DNA from: Forficula auricularia | Taxonomy: Eukaryota > Arthropoda > Insecta > Dermaptera > Forficulidae | DNA: 64,000 nucleotides | Direction of reading: 5' to 3' | NCBI GenBank assembly: GCA_024734495.1 | Contig: JALMQS010000082.1 | Span: 636,625-700,624 of the forward strand | Shown: positions 1 to 11,306 of the stretch, in pieces | Position numbering within the stretch: the first letter of the stretch is position 1 | How the letters are laid out: each line of letters starts with the position of its first letter | Translations under genes and position numbers: made by a program | The notes under the pieces: model-generated | What the model saw: only the letters and a program-made list of their open reading frames with translations | What the model was told of the DNA's origin: nothing | Databases searched by the model: none

Positions 1-255
1 ATTCGTGAAACGAGCCAACAGGCTGATTAACGATTCTACCCTCACCGACTTCGACTCATCGAAGAAATGTCTCTGCCCTTTCCCTTTTCTATAGATACTA
101 TCACGGCAGGTGCTCTGATGAGATAAAATCAATAATTCCCCCAAAGCATGCTTTGCACGTGGCACGCGTTATGCCGACTCCCAACACTCTTCGCGGTCAA
201 ACTGGAAAAGTGCCGGACCACTTCATTCGCCAATACATAAAAAAAAAAAAAAAAA
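1..255 (+). pseudogene. LINE-A fragment (Jockey/CR1-type reverse transcriptase, C-terminal end)
   Basis: Nearly the same sequence as the 3' coding part of the larger LINE-A copies at 5427-6655 (minus) and 27535-28518 (plus). It covers the region that encodes RAVRLI...HRR and later IIPPKACFA. Small deletions shift the frame, and it ends in a 17-base A run right after a sequence that is internal in the other copies. It may be an internally primed or truncated copy. It runs off the left edge of the window. Confidence 0.75.
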
Positions 256-299
256 AGAAATAATACATTTGTTTTATACAACAAAAGGATAGAGTTCAT

Positions 300-1000
300 T
301 GGTGTTTTCTACCTTTTACTTTTTACCAGAAGAGCGGCTGAATTATTTTGATTAAAAAAATTGAGCAAAACCACTGTATTTCGCTCTACAAAAAAGCCCT
401 AATAAGTGAACATCGAAAATATTATATTTTTCGAGATAGCTAATTGTTTTGTCAAAATGTCTGTTAGTCTTTCTGTTAGTCGGTGTTTTTACCAAATTTT
501 TGTGGACGATCTAGCTTAAAAAACTAGCGTGAATACGAAACCAAATTTCACACATAGTTTTGGTCTATTGAGATTAAGTGCCGATTAGATTTTGGTGCAT
601 ATCGAATTAAGGGGGTGTAGGGGTGGTTAAAATTAAAAATGTAGGCCGGCTTGGAGCAAACTCAACCAAATGTTGTATACATAATCAGTGGACCCCCAGA
701 AGTCTAATAATGCAAAAACTAACCGTCTAAAATTGGGGGTGTAGGGTCAAAAAATGAAAATATAGGCCCTTGTACCAAACTCAACCCAAATTTTGTATAC
801 ATAATCAGTGGGACCCCAGAAGTCTAAAAATGCAAAAACCCACCTCTCAAAATGGCGGGGAGGAGGGGGTGTATGGTCAAAAAATAAAAATATAGGCCCT
901 TGTACCAAACTCAACCCAATTTTTGTATACATAATCAGTGGGTTCCAGGAGTCTAAAAATGCAAAAACTAACCCCCCCCCCCCTACATGATTATAAACAA
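300..1000 (+). repeat. Repeat family R1 with an internal tandem array
   Basis: This segment matches, in inverted orientation, 51600-52380; its outer part also matches 19290-19360 plus 19814-19920. From about 655 it holds three imperfect tandem units spaced 119-130 bp, each with GTATACATAATCAGTGG and AAAAATGCAAAAAC. C- and G-runs separate the units. Open frames on both strands over the array are by-products of the repeat. The element class is unknown. Confidence 0.7.
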
Positions 1001-1582
1001 TTTTATTAAATATTAAATATAAGTGAGTGTTGTATGGTAAAGTCAAGTGGATGGCCACATCAGAACACGTCAGCTTATTTAGTTTAGATAAAACTACAAT
1101 TTTAATTGTTTATATAATAAATTATATAATCAAATTAGTTATCTATTTGTTTTTTTTTTTACTTATTTCTTTTAAGACACGTTAAAAAATGAAATGGGTT
1201 TCGAAATTCATTAATTAATTTGTTCTTGGAGAAAAGTGATCACTATTTTAAACATATTTTTATATTTTAATGCTAATGACAATCTTTTGCGTAATTGAAG
1301 AATTGTGTTCAATTTGAATTAAGTTGTCCTAGATGGTGAAATGAAATTACACAAAATATAGTTAATTACTGATTTATTTGTTGAAAAATATACAAACTTC
1401 TCTAAAACAACTCACCCCACGTAATCTTCATGTTCAAATTTACATAGCTTTCTTACGAGATTTCTTAATGACAAGCTCGCTAATAATGTCCTCATATGAA
1501 AGTGTTTTTGTTGTATTTGCCTCAATACAAAGTAATGAAAGTGAGTTTAACCGTATTTCAGAAATACTGCGGAAAATATTTT
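1001..1582. other. No recognisable gene; AT-rich spacer
   Basis: AT-rich sequence with homopolymer runs. A 78-codon open frame starts near 1378 but shows no recognisable domain or splice context. Nothing else is supported here. Confidence 0.5.
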
Positions 1583-1739
1583 TAACGTCTGAAATACTTC
1601 ATTTTAACTTTTGAATAAATTGCCAAACTGTCGACCCTGGAAATTTTCCGCTCTAGGCTGCAGCCTACTTAGCCTATTTGGAAATACAGTCCAGGACACA
1701 TGAGAACTTGTTAGAAGGCGGCATTATTGGGCACTGGTA
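1583..1739 (+). repeat. Left copy of a ~155-bp tandem unit flanking a mariner
   Basis: Starts TAACGTCTGAAATACTTC and ends CACTGGTA. A second copy in the same orientation, at about 90 percent identity by eye, lies at 3011-3164. The mariner sits exactly between them with TA at each junction. Without the mariner the two units would be a clean head-to-tail dimer. Confidence 0.85.
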
Positions 1740-3010
1740 AAAATGGATGAAGTAAAAAGTTCCGTTAGATGGCTTTAATGAGCCATATCTCACGATGTAT
1801 ACGTCGCATCTGGTCATTCTTTTTTGCTATTTAAATGTGACATAACGCTTTAAAAAAAGTTATTTGACAGTTTTGTGTTTGATGAATCCAGTTGTGTTAG
1901 AGCGTTCCAAAATGGAGGTAAAAAAAGAGAAAATTCGATACATTCTTCAGTACCACTACGACCAAGGGGAAAAAGCGGAGCAGGCGGCCAAAAAAGCTTG
2001 TGCTGTTTATGGACCCAAAACAGTATCGAATGCTACAGCAAAGCGGTGTTTCCAACGATTCCGTTCTGGTAATATAGACGTCGAAGATGAGAAACGCTCT
2101 GGTAGGCCAATCGTCGAAAAAGTCGATAAAATCATTGAAATTGTCGAGTCGGACCGGCATGCTAGCACTTATTCCATTGCCCAGGAACTGAAGATTAGCC
2201 AGAAAACCATTTGGAACCATTTGCATAAGGCTGGTCTCAAGAAGAAGCTCAATCTATGGATGCCATACGAATTGATGTAAAAGAAACTTTTGGACCGAAT
2301 TGATGCCTGCAATTTTTTGCTGAAACGATGGCGATGGCGATGGGAATGGTGACTGGCGATGAAAAATGGGTCACATACGAGAACAACAGGCAAAAAAGAT
2401 CTTGGTCCAAGCGCGGTGAGCCGGCCCAAACGATCGCCAAGCCCGGATCAACGCCCAAGATGGTTTTACTGTGTGTTTCGTGGGATTGGAAGAGAATCAT
2501 CCACTAAGAGCTGCTCCCATTGGGCCAATCACTCAATTCGAACCTATACTGTCAACAACTGACCAGATTGAAGCAGGCGATCGACGAGAAGCGGCCAGAA
2601 TTGGCCAATAGGAAGGATGTTGTGTTCCATCAAGTGGACGCCAGGCCGCATACATCTATAGCGACGCGCCAGAAGGTCCGAGAGCTTGGATGGGAGGTTA
2701 TATCGCACCCGCCGTATAGCCCAGACCTGACACGAAGCAATTATCAACTTTTCAAGCATTTTCAAAATTTCCTTGATGGTACAAAACTGGCGTCAAGAGT
2801 GGCTTGTGAAAATGAGCCGGTCAAGTTTTTCACCAATAGGGACGAGGAATTCTTCAATCGCGGAATTATAAGATTTCCTTCAAAAAGGACAAAAGTTATC
2901 GAACAAAACGGCGCATATTTGATCTAAATCGGAAAATTCTAACTTGGTTAATTTTATCGTCGAAATAAAGAGAAAAAAGGCTGAGAACTTTTTACTTCAC
3001 CTATTATTAT
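1740..3010 (+). mobile_element. Decayed mariner-family (DD34D-type) DNA transposon
   Basis: Terminal inverted repeats share GAAGTAAAAAGTT (near 1746 and, inverted, near 2986-2998), and a TA lies at each end. A transposase reads on + from the methionine at 1912 (MEVKKEKIRYILQYHYDQG). Its helix-turn-helix and WMPYEL linker are followed by a stop at 2278-2280, then a frameshift around a repeated GGCGAT stretch. The first catalytic Asp is visible in GDEKW near 2355. The second motif reads HQVDARPH and the third SPDLTRSNY, so two of the three catalytic aspartates are replaced. This is a dead copy. Confidence 0.88.
1864..2927 (+). pseudogene. Mariner transposase pseudogene
   Basis: Three open pieces make up one transposase. 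The N-terminal DNA-binding part runs to 2280. A middle part with GDEKWVTYENN follows from about 2346 in another frame. The C-terminal part, with HQVDARPHTS, HPPYSPDL and IIEQNGAYLI, lies at about 2520-2927. Length and motif order are normal for the family (about 345 aa), but an in-frame stop, at least one frameshift and loss of two catalytic Asp residues rule out activity. Confidence 0.85.
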
Positions 3011-3164
3011 TAACGTCTAAAATACTTCATTTTAACTTTTGAATAAATTGCTAAACTGTCACCCCTGAAAATTTGCCGCTCTAGGCTGGAGGCTACTTAT
3101 CCTATTTGGAAATACAGTCCTGGACACATGAGAACTTATCAGAAGGCATAATTGAGAGCTGGTA
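3011..3164 (+). repeat. Right copy of the ~155-bp tandem unit
   Basis: Partner of 1583-1739 in the same orientation, directly abutting the right mariner end at a TA. It ends GAGCTGGTA like the left copy, after which the sequence becomes unique. Confidence 0.85.
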
Positions 3165-3577
3165 ATATTGTTCCGAAATTTTTGAGTCTCCTGTGAACCG
3201 GTTGATTGTCATGCAGTGGTTTCCATCCATAAAGCCTTGTAATACATACTACATCTTCATATTCATTCCTTTGTAAATATATAAATAACACCTTTTGTAC
3301 ATAAATTTTTGCCTTGGATAAATACCCCGGCAACTATGTAAAAAAAATGAAGACAATATAATAATAATAATATTAAATTAATAATGACTTATTATTTATT
3401 TTTATATACATTTATTTATAATACATTTAATACAAATTATGATAATTATGGGGTTTAATTAAATAACAAAAAATAAAATTAACAAAAAGTATAATATTTT
3501 CAGGAGCGGATCAGATAAATACCTATATGTTAAAATTGCCTAGCCTGATTCAGCTAAGGTGCCTGTACACTAGGGAC
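3165..3577. other. No recognisable gene; AT-rich
   Basis: Contains ATA-rich low-complexity sequence and no supported coding region. Confidence 0.5.
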
Positions 3578-4140
3578 TAGGGTGGTCCTTATTTTGGGTA
3601 TTTTCAAATTTTTATGCTGACAGAGGCTCATATAGTTTGAAATAAATAAAAAAAAATATTACCCATGTTTCAAGTCTCTATCTCAATTTTAACCTTTGTC
3701 GAACAGCGATTCAAATTTCCCATCTAAACCCAGGCAACACACAATATCCTCAGAATATTCTAAGAAGATTTAAATGTCCTTAGAATATCCTTAGAATATT
3801 CTTAGGATATTGTGGTTACCTGGGAATAACATGGATTTTTGGCATTGACCGATCAATTCTTTATTCCGGCCAAAGTAATGGTTCAAAAATTGCTAAAAAT
3901 CTGTAAAATTTGTGAAGGATAGCTATTATTATAAGGATAAAGTCTACTGAGTTTCAAATTTTTTGAACCATTACTTTGGCCGAAATAAAAAATTGATAGT
4001 TCAATGCCAAAAACTCCATGTTATTTAGATGGGAAACTTAATCGCTGTGTAGCACTAGGTTAAAATTGAGATAGAGACTTGAAACTTGGGGGATATTTTT
4101 TTTTTTTTTTTTATTTCATACTATATGAGACTCAACTTAG
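3578..4140. mobile_element. Foldback hAT-like MITE (TAGGGTGGTCC family), copy 1
   Basis: Left end TAGGGTGGTCCTTATTTT is the same as in copy 2 (13458-14101). Long inverted arms pair across the centre: the segment around AGTCTCTATCTCAATTTTAAC recurs inverted near 4063-4083. The right terminus is degraded. A smaller palindromic insertion sits inside at 3729-3824. Confidence 0.8.
3729..3824. mobile_element. 96-bp miniature palindromic insertion nested in a MITE
   Basis: Begins CCCAGGCAACACACAATATC and ends with its imperfect inverse, GATATTGTGGTTACCTGGG. It is absent at the corresponding point of the sister MITE (near 13605), so it inserted later. The centre repeats AGAATATTC words. Confidence 0.65.
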
Positions 4141-4779
4141 TCCAATTTTGAAATAAGTGGCATTTATACAACGCCTACTTCATTCTTATTAGCGGACAGT
4201 CCACTCTAGTTACAGAGGGTATTCTGACCCTTTAAGACTCTCTATGGCATACCTATTATTCATTTAGAATTCAAGAAAATAAAATAAATTTCCATAGATG
4301 GAGTAAAAATTTCTTATTGAGATCACAACGTTTCGCGGTCTACTTGTTAGGGACATGTTCAAGAGTTAATTGATTCTTACTCAATTGAAATTAATCAATG
4401 AATTTTTACTAAATTATCAATCTAAGTACTCAATAAAATAAAAGTAAAAAATAAGTTTATTAAAACTTTGATAATAATTCAATAAAGGGGTGGTATTGCA
4501 TTTAGCCGGTACCTTGGCTGTTCCGATTCGCTCCTGAATCTGTTTAGGTATTTTTTATTAAATTAATTAATTTATTTATTTATTTGTTTAATGAATGCCT
4601 TCTAATGGTGAATATGCCTTGTATTGATAAAGATCAGATCCTCCATATCCATAGAGTAAACGACCTCGGCCTTTTTCATCATAATATGGATATCGATATT
4701 TTGGTCTGTAACAAAAAAATAATAATGTTATTATTATATAAATATTTTATAGAAATAAATACTAATATTAAAAAAAAAC
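4141..4779. other. No gene; one degenerate GAAACG hairpin remnant
   Basis: AT-rich. Near 4328 the minus strand reads CCGCGAAACGTTG after a decayed stem, resembling the hammerhead-like motif described elsewhere but without the CTGANGA core. An open frame at 4584-4787 has no recognisable content. Confidence 0.4.
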
Positions 4780-4885
4780 TACTTTAAACGTTTATTAGAA
4801 TCCAAACGTTTCGGGAGAACTTGTAAATGGAATTTTAATTTGAGAATATTGATAAAAAAAAAAAAAAGTTGCTTTATAATAATAT
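4780..4885 (-). repeat. Left arm of an inverted pair flanking LINE-A
   Basis: Matches 6665-6780 in inverse orientation, including AAACGTTTCGGGAGAA and the string that ends AAAGTTGCTTTATA. The arms are about 1.8 kb apart and LINE sequence fills the space between. The GAAACG core with a CTCCC stem resembles a decayed hammerhead-like motif. Confidence 0.65.
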
Positions 4886-4924
4886 ATAATAATAAATTTA
4901 TATAAATATTATTATTATTTGTTG

Positions 4925-5300
4925 CGTTTGGACCCTTGGGATCACGCAAAGCTTGATGTTTCTTTCTGGTTGGACCTTCCACGCCTCTATCTTTTTCCGG
5001 AAAGTGTTATCGAGTTTCATGGTCAGGCTATGTAATTTTCCTGGCCGGATGAGTGTGTTGATGTTAAAGGTGCCCAGGTATGTATGGATTTTTGGCATTA
5101 TTCTTCCATTGTTTCTTCCTTGACTTCGTGATGGTCCGTGTCCCCCAGAATCTGAATGCCCGGTTGCCACTCGAGGGTGGGTGGATTGGTTACCACCTGG
5201 GGTAATCTTGTTTTTGCCTCTCACGATTCATTGTTGCTTGATACGAAATTTTGTCCTGCGCATGCGCGAGGTTTTGTAGAACCAGAGATTGTCAGTTTTT
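4925..5300 (-). pseudogene. LINE endonuclease N-terminal fragment
   Basis: On the minus strand an open frame contains LGTFNINTLIRPGKLHSLT, which resembles the start of an APE-type endonuclease domain (TFNVRTL-like block) of RTE or Jockey-type LINEs. No downstream catalytic blocks follow in frame. It lies just downstream, in plus coordinates, of the inverted arm. Confidence 0.5.
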
Positions 5301-5426
5301 GGAGCCGAGGGGCCGGTTTTTTATTATTTTCAAATAAATTCACTTTGCTTCTTGCTGGGATCGATCTGATGAAGTCTAGGTTGATGTTCTCCTAATCGGA
5401 TTAGAAAAGTTGGTGATTTAACCGAT

Positions 5427-6655
5427 TTTTTTTTTTTTTTTTTTTTTTTAATGCAATCGAATGCAAGAAGGGGTGCACCAGTAAAGATGCAGCCCCTATG
5501 GATCTCGGAAGACCCTTGCATTACCGAAGAGAAGAGAAAGTTGAATAAGTGAGAGGGTGTAGACGTAGGCGTCTATGCACTCCGGTTTTGAAGGTTTGAA
5601 GATTATAGGTGCTGGGAAAGATAGAGGCTGGAAGAGAGTTCCAGTTCCTTGAAGTCATGGGGATATATGTATTGGCGAATGAAGTGGTCCGGCACTTTTC
5701 TAATTTAACCGCGAAAGAGTGTTGGGAGTCGGCAAAACGCGTGTTACGTGCAAAGCATGCTTTGGGGGGAATTATTGATTTTATCTCATCAGAGCACCTG
5801 CCGTGATAGTATCTATAGAAAAGGGAAAGGGCAGAGACATCTCTTCGATGAGCCAGCGAGTCGAGGGATTCGGTGAGGGTAGAATCGTCAATTAGCCTGA
5901 CGGCTCGTTTCTGAATTGCATCCAGGGTAGCAAGAGAGTATTTTGAGGCCCCTCTCCACAGATGAGAGCCGTATTCGAGACAGGGGCGGATTTGGGCCTT
6001 GTAGATGGTGAGAAGTTGTGGGGGTTTGTAAAATCGCTTGGACCTGAATAAGAAGCCAATCTTCCTTGCTGCAGATTTCGCCACAGAGGAGATGTGTTCA
6101 TTCCAAGACAGGTCAGATGCGACAGAGACGCCCAGCATGGATAGGCTGTCACACATTTTTAGGGTATTCGAATCGAAGTGAATATCAGGGAAATCTTTAT
6201 TTTCGCGCCAAGAAATTAGACAACATTGAGTCTTGTTTGAATTGAAGTTAACTAAATTTTGTGAGCCCCATTTATTCAGTTTGTCTAGGTCGAGAGTAAT
6301 TGAGGAGGTAACATTGATTCGATTGTTCGGGAGTGAGGGTTTACCGTGTAGCGTGCTATCGTCGGCGTAACAATGAGTGGGGTTTGCCGTTTGATCGAAA
6401 AGGTCGTTTATATAAATTAGGAAGAGTGTGGAGGAGATTACGGAGCCTTGGGGAACACCAGAGTTTGTGGAGAACGATTCAGATGATGTTCCATCCACCA
6501 CAACTTTTATACTTCGGTTTGTCAGAAAGCTTTCTATCCATTTGCGAAGAGTTGGTGTGAATCCGAAGGCTGGCAGTTTGGCAAGAAGATTTTTGTGCCA
6601 AACCTGGTCAAAAGCTTTGGAGATATCAAGGGCTACAGCGCTACCGACCCCTCCA
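5427..6655 (-). pseudogene. LINE-A: 5'-truncated Jockey/CR1-type reverse transcriptase
   Basis: On the minus strand an open frame runs from about 6655 to a stop at 5521, with a methionine-like start at 6501 that is only internal. RT motif A reads ALDISKAFDQVWHK near 6630 and the catalytic box HCYADDSTLH lies near 6370, so the fingers-palm half is intact. The C-terminal thumb and tail end at TFSSLR. The 3' UTR ends in a 24-base A run (T run on plus, 5426-5449). The endonuclease and N-terminal RT are missing, so this is a dead 5'-truncated copy. Sister copies are at 1-255, 17340-17545 and 27535-28518. Confidence 0.85.
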
Positions 6656-6664
6656 AAAATTTAT

Positions 6665-6780
6665 ATAATCAATATAAAGCAACTTTTTTTACTACAATAT
6701 TCACAGATTAACATTCCATTGACAAAGAGGGAAATTCTCCCGAAACGTTTATGTTTTAATAAACGTTTAAATATTGTATA
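6665..6780 (+). repeat. Right arm of the inverted pair flanking LINE-A
   Basis: Inverse of 4780-4885. Contains GGGAAATTCTCCCGAAACG, a four-base-pair hairpin ahead of GAAAC, preceded by TTGACAA, a possible decayed CTGANGA. Confidence 0.65.
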
Positions 6781-7491
6781 ATTCTGTAAAGCTATACGCT
6801 AAAAAAATAAATAAACAAACTAATTTGAAAAAAAAAATATTTTTCCAAGTCAAAAATTTTACAAACTGTCTCATTGCAGACACATTATGTGTTGACTCCA
6901 GGCCTTTCACATCACCTATTCAAGCATTGAAGTCCAAGTTAAAAATATATTCATATTTTTTAATGTACAAGTTGTCTTTGATGTCGATCAGAAACAGGTC
7001 GGTAAAAATCACAGGTTGTAAGACAAGTATATATATTCATGCTCCAATTGTTTAGAGATTAGTGTGTTCGGAATCGAATTTCACCATGCTTAAAAGTAAT
7101 ATTTAAGTAAATTAGACTTAAATGAAAGAAATAGTCACTTAAATGCTTCACAAATTTTATACAATAAAAATTATGATGTAAAGTCGCAGTGGAAAATTTT
7201 CTTAACTAATAAAATAATATTATATATAATCACACATTTTTCTAAATATAAAGGTTTTAAACATCATTATCAGATTAAAGAAAAAGAAAAACATTTATTT
7301 AGTGATTCACATGTTTAAAAAAAAACAGTTAAACATTTAACACCTTTGCTGAAACAATATTTACTTCCCAAGAATAACGGTTTATTCACGATTCCTGGTA
7401 TTTTTTATATTTCACACAAGTCTTTATCGACAGGATAATGAAAAATTCTTTTTTGAAAAAAATTTAAAAAAAAATAATTTTTAAGAAAAAA
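6781..7491. other. No recognisable gene; AT-rich
   Basis: Open frames here are short and without recognisable motifs. No splice-bounded exon or repeat family seen elsewhere in the window was found. Confidence 0.45.
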
Positions 7492-8187
7492 ATAAAACCG
7501 ACTTCAAAAAATTAAATGCAACAAATAAAATACACTAAAAGTTATAAAATAATTATTATCTTATTTGGTTACAACTAAACGACGAAATATTAAAGTGAAA
7601 TTACTTTTTGAAGTCGGTGCCAAACATATACATTTTATGAATCGGACTCGACGGATCTTACTTAGTACGTTTGGCGGGTACGCTCGCTTATAGGTATAGT
7701 TTGTTTGGCACCGACTTCAAAAAGTAATTTCATGTTAATATTTCGTCGTTTAGTTGTAACTAAATAAGATAATAATTATTTTATAACTTTTAGTGTATTT
7801 ATTTGTCGCATTTAATTTTTTGAAGTCGGTTTTATTTTTTATTTATAAATTATTTTTATTTTTCTCTTTTTAGTGATGTTATTAATAGTGATCATATCAT
7901 CAGAACTTGGCCAAAATAATATGACACCATCCCTAAGATACCCTCTTTCCAATAAAAAAAGAATGATCGAAATCGGTTCATAAACAAAGAAGTTAGGCCT
8001 GAACAAACCTAACAAAAAAGGTCTAATACCAATGAAAAAAAACGGGACCAATCGGAAGCTAGACTGAACCCGATGCAAATTTTTTTTTCAAAATCTGTTC
8101 ACAATTGGCGGAGATATGAGGTAGCTAGACAGAAAAAAAAATCAGTCGAATAGAGAACCTCCTCCTTTTTTGAAGTCGGTTAAAAAT
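7492..8187. mobile_element. ACCGACTTC-bounded element, copy 1
   Basis: Bounded by ACCGACTTCAAAAAA and its inverse TTTTTTGAAGTCGGT. The first ~340 bp (7497-7836) form a near-perfect palindrome with arms of about 140 bp, followed by a ~350-bp tail with AAATCGGTTCATAAACAAAG-like sequence. The same architecture recurs at 8928-9628 and, with a damaged left arm, at 14828-15685. It has no coding capacity and its superfamily is not assigned. Confidence 0.75.
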
Positions 8188-8615
8188 AGGTTTTCTTGTG
8201 TGTTAATGTGTTCAAAATTTTTGTCAATATTCTATGGAGTGCCAAAAATAGGAAAAGGTTTAAAAAAATTAATAATTCTTCCGTTCTTAACTAAAATTTG
8301 GTAGACAGGAAAATTTAAACGAGTGCCATAAATATTCCGTAGAATACCGAAGTGGGGGAGGAAGATTATTGACACCCAAAAACAACCAAATATGAAATTT
8401 TAGTGTAGAGAAAAAAAAATCGAATATTCAGATATATGGGGCTACTGATCTCGAAATTAGAAGAAATTTAATTTATTAAAACTAACTAGGCTACTATTTA
8501 AAGAAATTTAAGATTCAAAATATCATAACTATTAAAAAAATAAATTTAAGATAAGTATATAAAAGTAGAAATTGTCGATGGTAGTAGATTTAAAATTTCT
8601 AAAGAAATTAGATTA
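8188..8615. other. No recognisable gene
   Basis: AT-rich spacer without a supported feature. Confidence 0.4.
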
Positions 8616-8621
8616 CAATCT

Positions 8622-8720
8622 AACACAGTGTTTCTCAATCTGTGTGCCGCAAGAGATTGTCAAATGTGCCGCGAGGGTTTTTGACAAATAATTTAAATTT
8701 CATGGGTTTTGAAACTTCAG
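8622..8720. mobile_element. hAT MITE end fragment
   Basis: CACAGTGTTTCTCAATCTGT followed by a GTGCCGC word looks like the terminus of a hAT-type MITE. No matching opposite end is visible. Confidence 0.4.
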
Positions 8721-8927
8721 TATTTGTAATTACTTCAATTTTTTTTTTTTCTTTTTTTTTGTATTATACAACTTTTAGATAGGTATTTTATTTATTTACC
8801 CTGAAATTGAAGAGTTCCGTTATTTTGCCATTGATTATATCAGAACTTGACTAAATTAATATGGAACCACCCCTAGGGTACGCCCTTTTCAATAAAAAGT
8901 CGGTTAATAAAAATTTTTATGAAAAAA

Positions 8928-9628
8928 ATAAAACCGACTTCAAAAAATTAAATGCAACAAATAAAATAGACTAAAAGGTATAAAATAATTATTATCTTAT
9001 TTAGTTACAACTAAACTACGAAATATTAACATGAAATTACTTTTTTAAGTCGGTTCCAAACAAACTATACCTATAAGCGAGCGTACCCACCAAACGTACT
9101 AAGTAAGATCCGTCGAGTGCGATTCATAAAAGGTATATGTTTGGCACCGACTTAAAAAAGTAATTTCATGTTAATATTTCGTAGTTTACTTGTAACTAAA
9201 TAAGATAATAATTATTTTATACCTTTTAGTGTATTTTATTTGTTGCATTTAATTTTTTTGAAGTCGGTTTTATTTTTTTCATAAAAATTTGTATTTTTCT
9301 CTTTTTAGTGATGTTATTAATAGTGATCCTATCATCAGAACTTGACCAAATTAATATGACACCATCCCTAAGATACCCCCTTTCCAATAAAAAAGAATCA
9401 TCAAAATCGGTTCATAAACAAAGAAGTTAGTCCTGAACAAACCTAACAAAAAAGGTCTAATACCTATGAAAAAAAAATACGACCAATCGGAAGATAGACT
9501 GGACCCAATTCAAAAAAAAATTTCAAAATCGGTTCACAATTGGCGGAGATATGAGGTAACATAGGCACAAAAAAAAAAAAAAAATTCAGTCGAATAGAGA
9601 ACCTCCTCCTTTTTTTGAAGTCGGTTAA
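8928..9628. mobile_element. ACCGACTTC-bounded element, copy 2
   Basis: Same structure as 7492-8187: ACCGACTTC left end, internal palindrome at about 8930-9275, tail and inverse right end TTTTTTTGAAGTCGGTT. It ends about 25 bp before the acceptor-like site of the exon-like segment at 9653. Confidence 0.75.
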
Positions 9629-9652
9629 AAAACACTTATTTTTCGATTATAG

Positions 9653-9811
9653 ATTTAACAGAGCAATGCGAAGGAGTCAAAATTCGAATGGTTTCCAAGT
9701 GGAAGATAAGCCTATCGATAATATGGATAATACTATACAGAAACACAGTAAAGATATTATTATCCAATCATTGGAACCACGATTCTGTGAAGCAGTGAAG
9801 CTACTACTCAG
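9653..9811 (+). CDS. Isolated exon-like segment, unknown protein
   Basis: A 159-bp open stretch follows an acceptor-like TTTTTCGATTATAG and precedes a donor-like CAG|GTTGGT. In the only fully open frame it encodes FNRAMRRSQNSNGF and ends LEPRFCEAVKLLLR. It enters with one base of a codon and leaves with two, so it is a symmetric exon. The composition is less AT-biased than its surroundings. I do not recognise the protein, and no partner exon was found on either side. It could be an orphan exon, a pseudogene piece or chance. Confidence 0.3.
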
Positions 9812-9829
9812 GTTGGTAATTTGAACTTT

Positions 9830-10430
9830 TATTTTCAAATCAGAAATAATAAATAATCAGTGTATTGCCCTTCAAATTTAGAAATAATTCAAAACCCGAA
9901 ACACTCACCTGTTTTTATTTAAACTATGTATATAGCATGGTTATTATATGTTTGAATTTCGAATTTTACAAAGGAAGATTTAAATTTTTGAGTGAAATAT
10001 TTAGCGTGATATATATATCGTCGCCCTAGAGTGTAAACTGCTAACTTACAACAAGGAAATTTTACAGGAAAGACAAAAAACAAACAAAATTTAATATTGT
10101 TGTTTAGGAAAGAAAGTAATTTTCACATTTTTTCTACAACTTACGATCGTAATTTTAAGTAGCAGTTTTACTTGGCCGATGCTGCATCTCTTTTTCTTTC
10201 GAACGGTATTAATATGTCATATATGATAAAAAATGGAGTTAGCAAGTTTACATTCTAAGGCGACGTTATGTAAAATTGGCTCTCTTCAGATAACAAGTCA
10301 TTGACTCGGATAGCTGTTTTAGAATTAGAGTTTATTCCCGAGTGGGTAAAAATACAACCCTTCCGACATGTAATAAAAATTATCCATATATAGTGGAAGA
10401 AAATTCCATAAGATTAAATGTTTCCTCAGG
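9830..10430. other. No recognisable gene
   Basis: AT-rich. No repeat shared with other parts of the window was identified. Confidence 0.4.
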
Positions 10431-10711
10431 GCCTAGATTTAGTTGAAAATATTTGTTTTGCCCAGAGTAGGAGAGGTGTTGATTCATAAAGAGATGTCAA
10501 TGAGGCTATCCTCTGCTTGATACAAATAAACATATACATATACGTTTGTTATATATGTGACTAGCTTATTAAAAAAACAAAACGAATTTTTCTATATCCA
10601 ATCGGCCATTTGAATCCATGAGAAATAACAGAAAGAATATTTATAATTAAAAAAAAAAAGACTGGTGAAGAATGTGAAACCTTCGAAAATATAGTCTCAA
10701 AACAAATAAAT
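10431..10711 (+). repeat. Hammerhead-family repeat, degenerate copy
   Basis: Contains the shared box GAGAGGTGTTGATTCATAAA, then TCCTCTGCTTGATACAAATA and AACATATACATATA. Near 10661-10700 a decayed motif CTGGTGAAG...CTTCGAAAA ends in TATAGTCTC. Related boxes occur at 14205-14440, 44265-44340 (minus), 45505-45605, 60795-60914, 61690-61765 (minus) and 63130-63340. Confidence 0.6.
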
Positions 10712-10713
10712 TA

Positions 10714-11261
10714 CACTGCCGGCCAAAAAAACCTAACATTTAAGATTAAAAAAAAAAACTAATGAAATGTATCTTTAATGCAATGAAATTGAATAAACTT
10801 TTAATATGATATATTTGTAACCTTTCTTAATAAGTGTTTAACAGTTGTTGCTGTCGTACTAAGAACAGTGGCTACCTATTTGTAGCTGCGGCCATCCTCG
10901 ATTAACGCAACGGCTTTCGCAGAATCTGTAATGCTAAGCGGCATAATTTTGATGGGTTTAGTCGAAAAGACACTCAAATAATGGATTTCTAGCATAGTAT
11001 CAAAAGAAAAACAGGGATTGAAAGATTATAATAATAAGGATATTAGATTTCATCAAAAATCGATAAATATCAAATTATCCGCTTTTATTTCATTTGAATT
11101 GTAATTTTTAAATAAAAAGTTTTTAAACTTATGTTACACTTATTAAGAAAGGTTAAAAATATATCGTATTAAAAGTTTATTCAATTTCATTGCATTAAAA
11201 ATACAATTTATTAGTTACCTATTAAAAAAAAATAAGTGTTACGTTTTTTTGGCAGAGAGTG
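10714..11261. mobile_element. Tc1-like MITE (548 bp)
   Basis: Ends CACTGCCGGCCAAAAAAAC and, inverted, GTTTTTTTGGCAGAGAGTG, with TA at 10712-10713 and 11262-11263. Subterminal arms around CTTTCTTAATAAGTGT and AAAAGTTTATTCAATTTCAT also pair. No transposase remains. Confidence 0.8.
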
Positions 11262-11306
11262 TAAATATATAGATATTTATAATTTATATATATATACTAT
11301 ATATGA

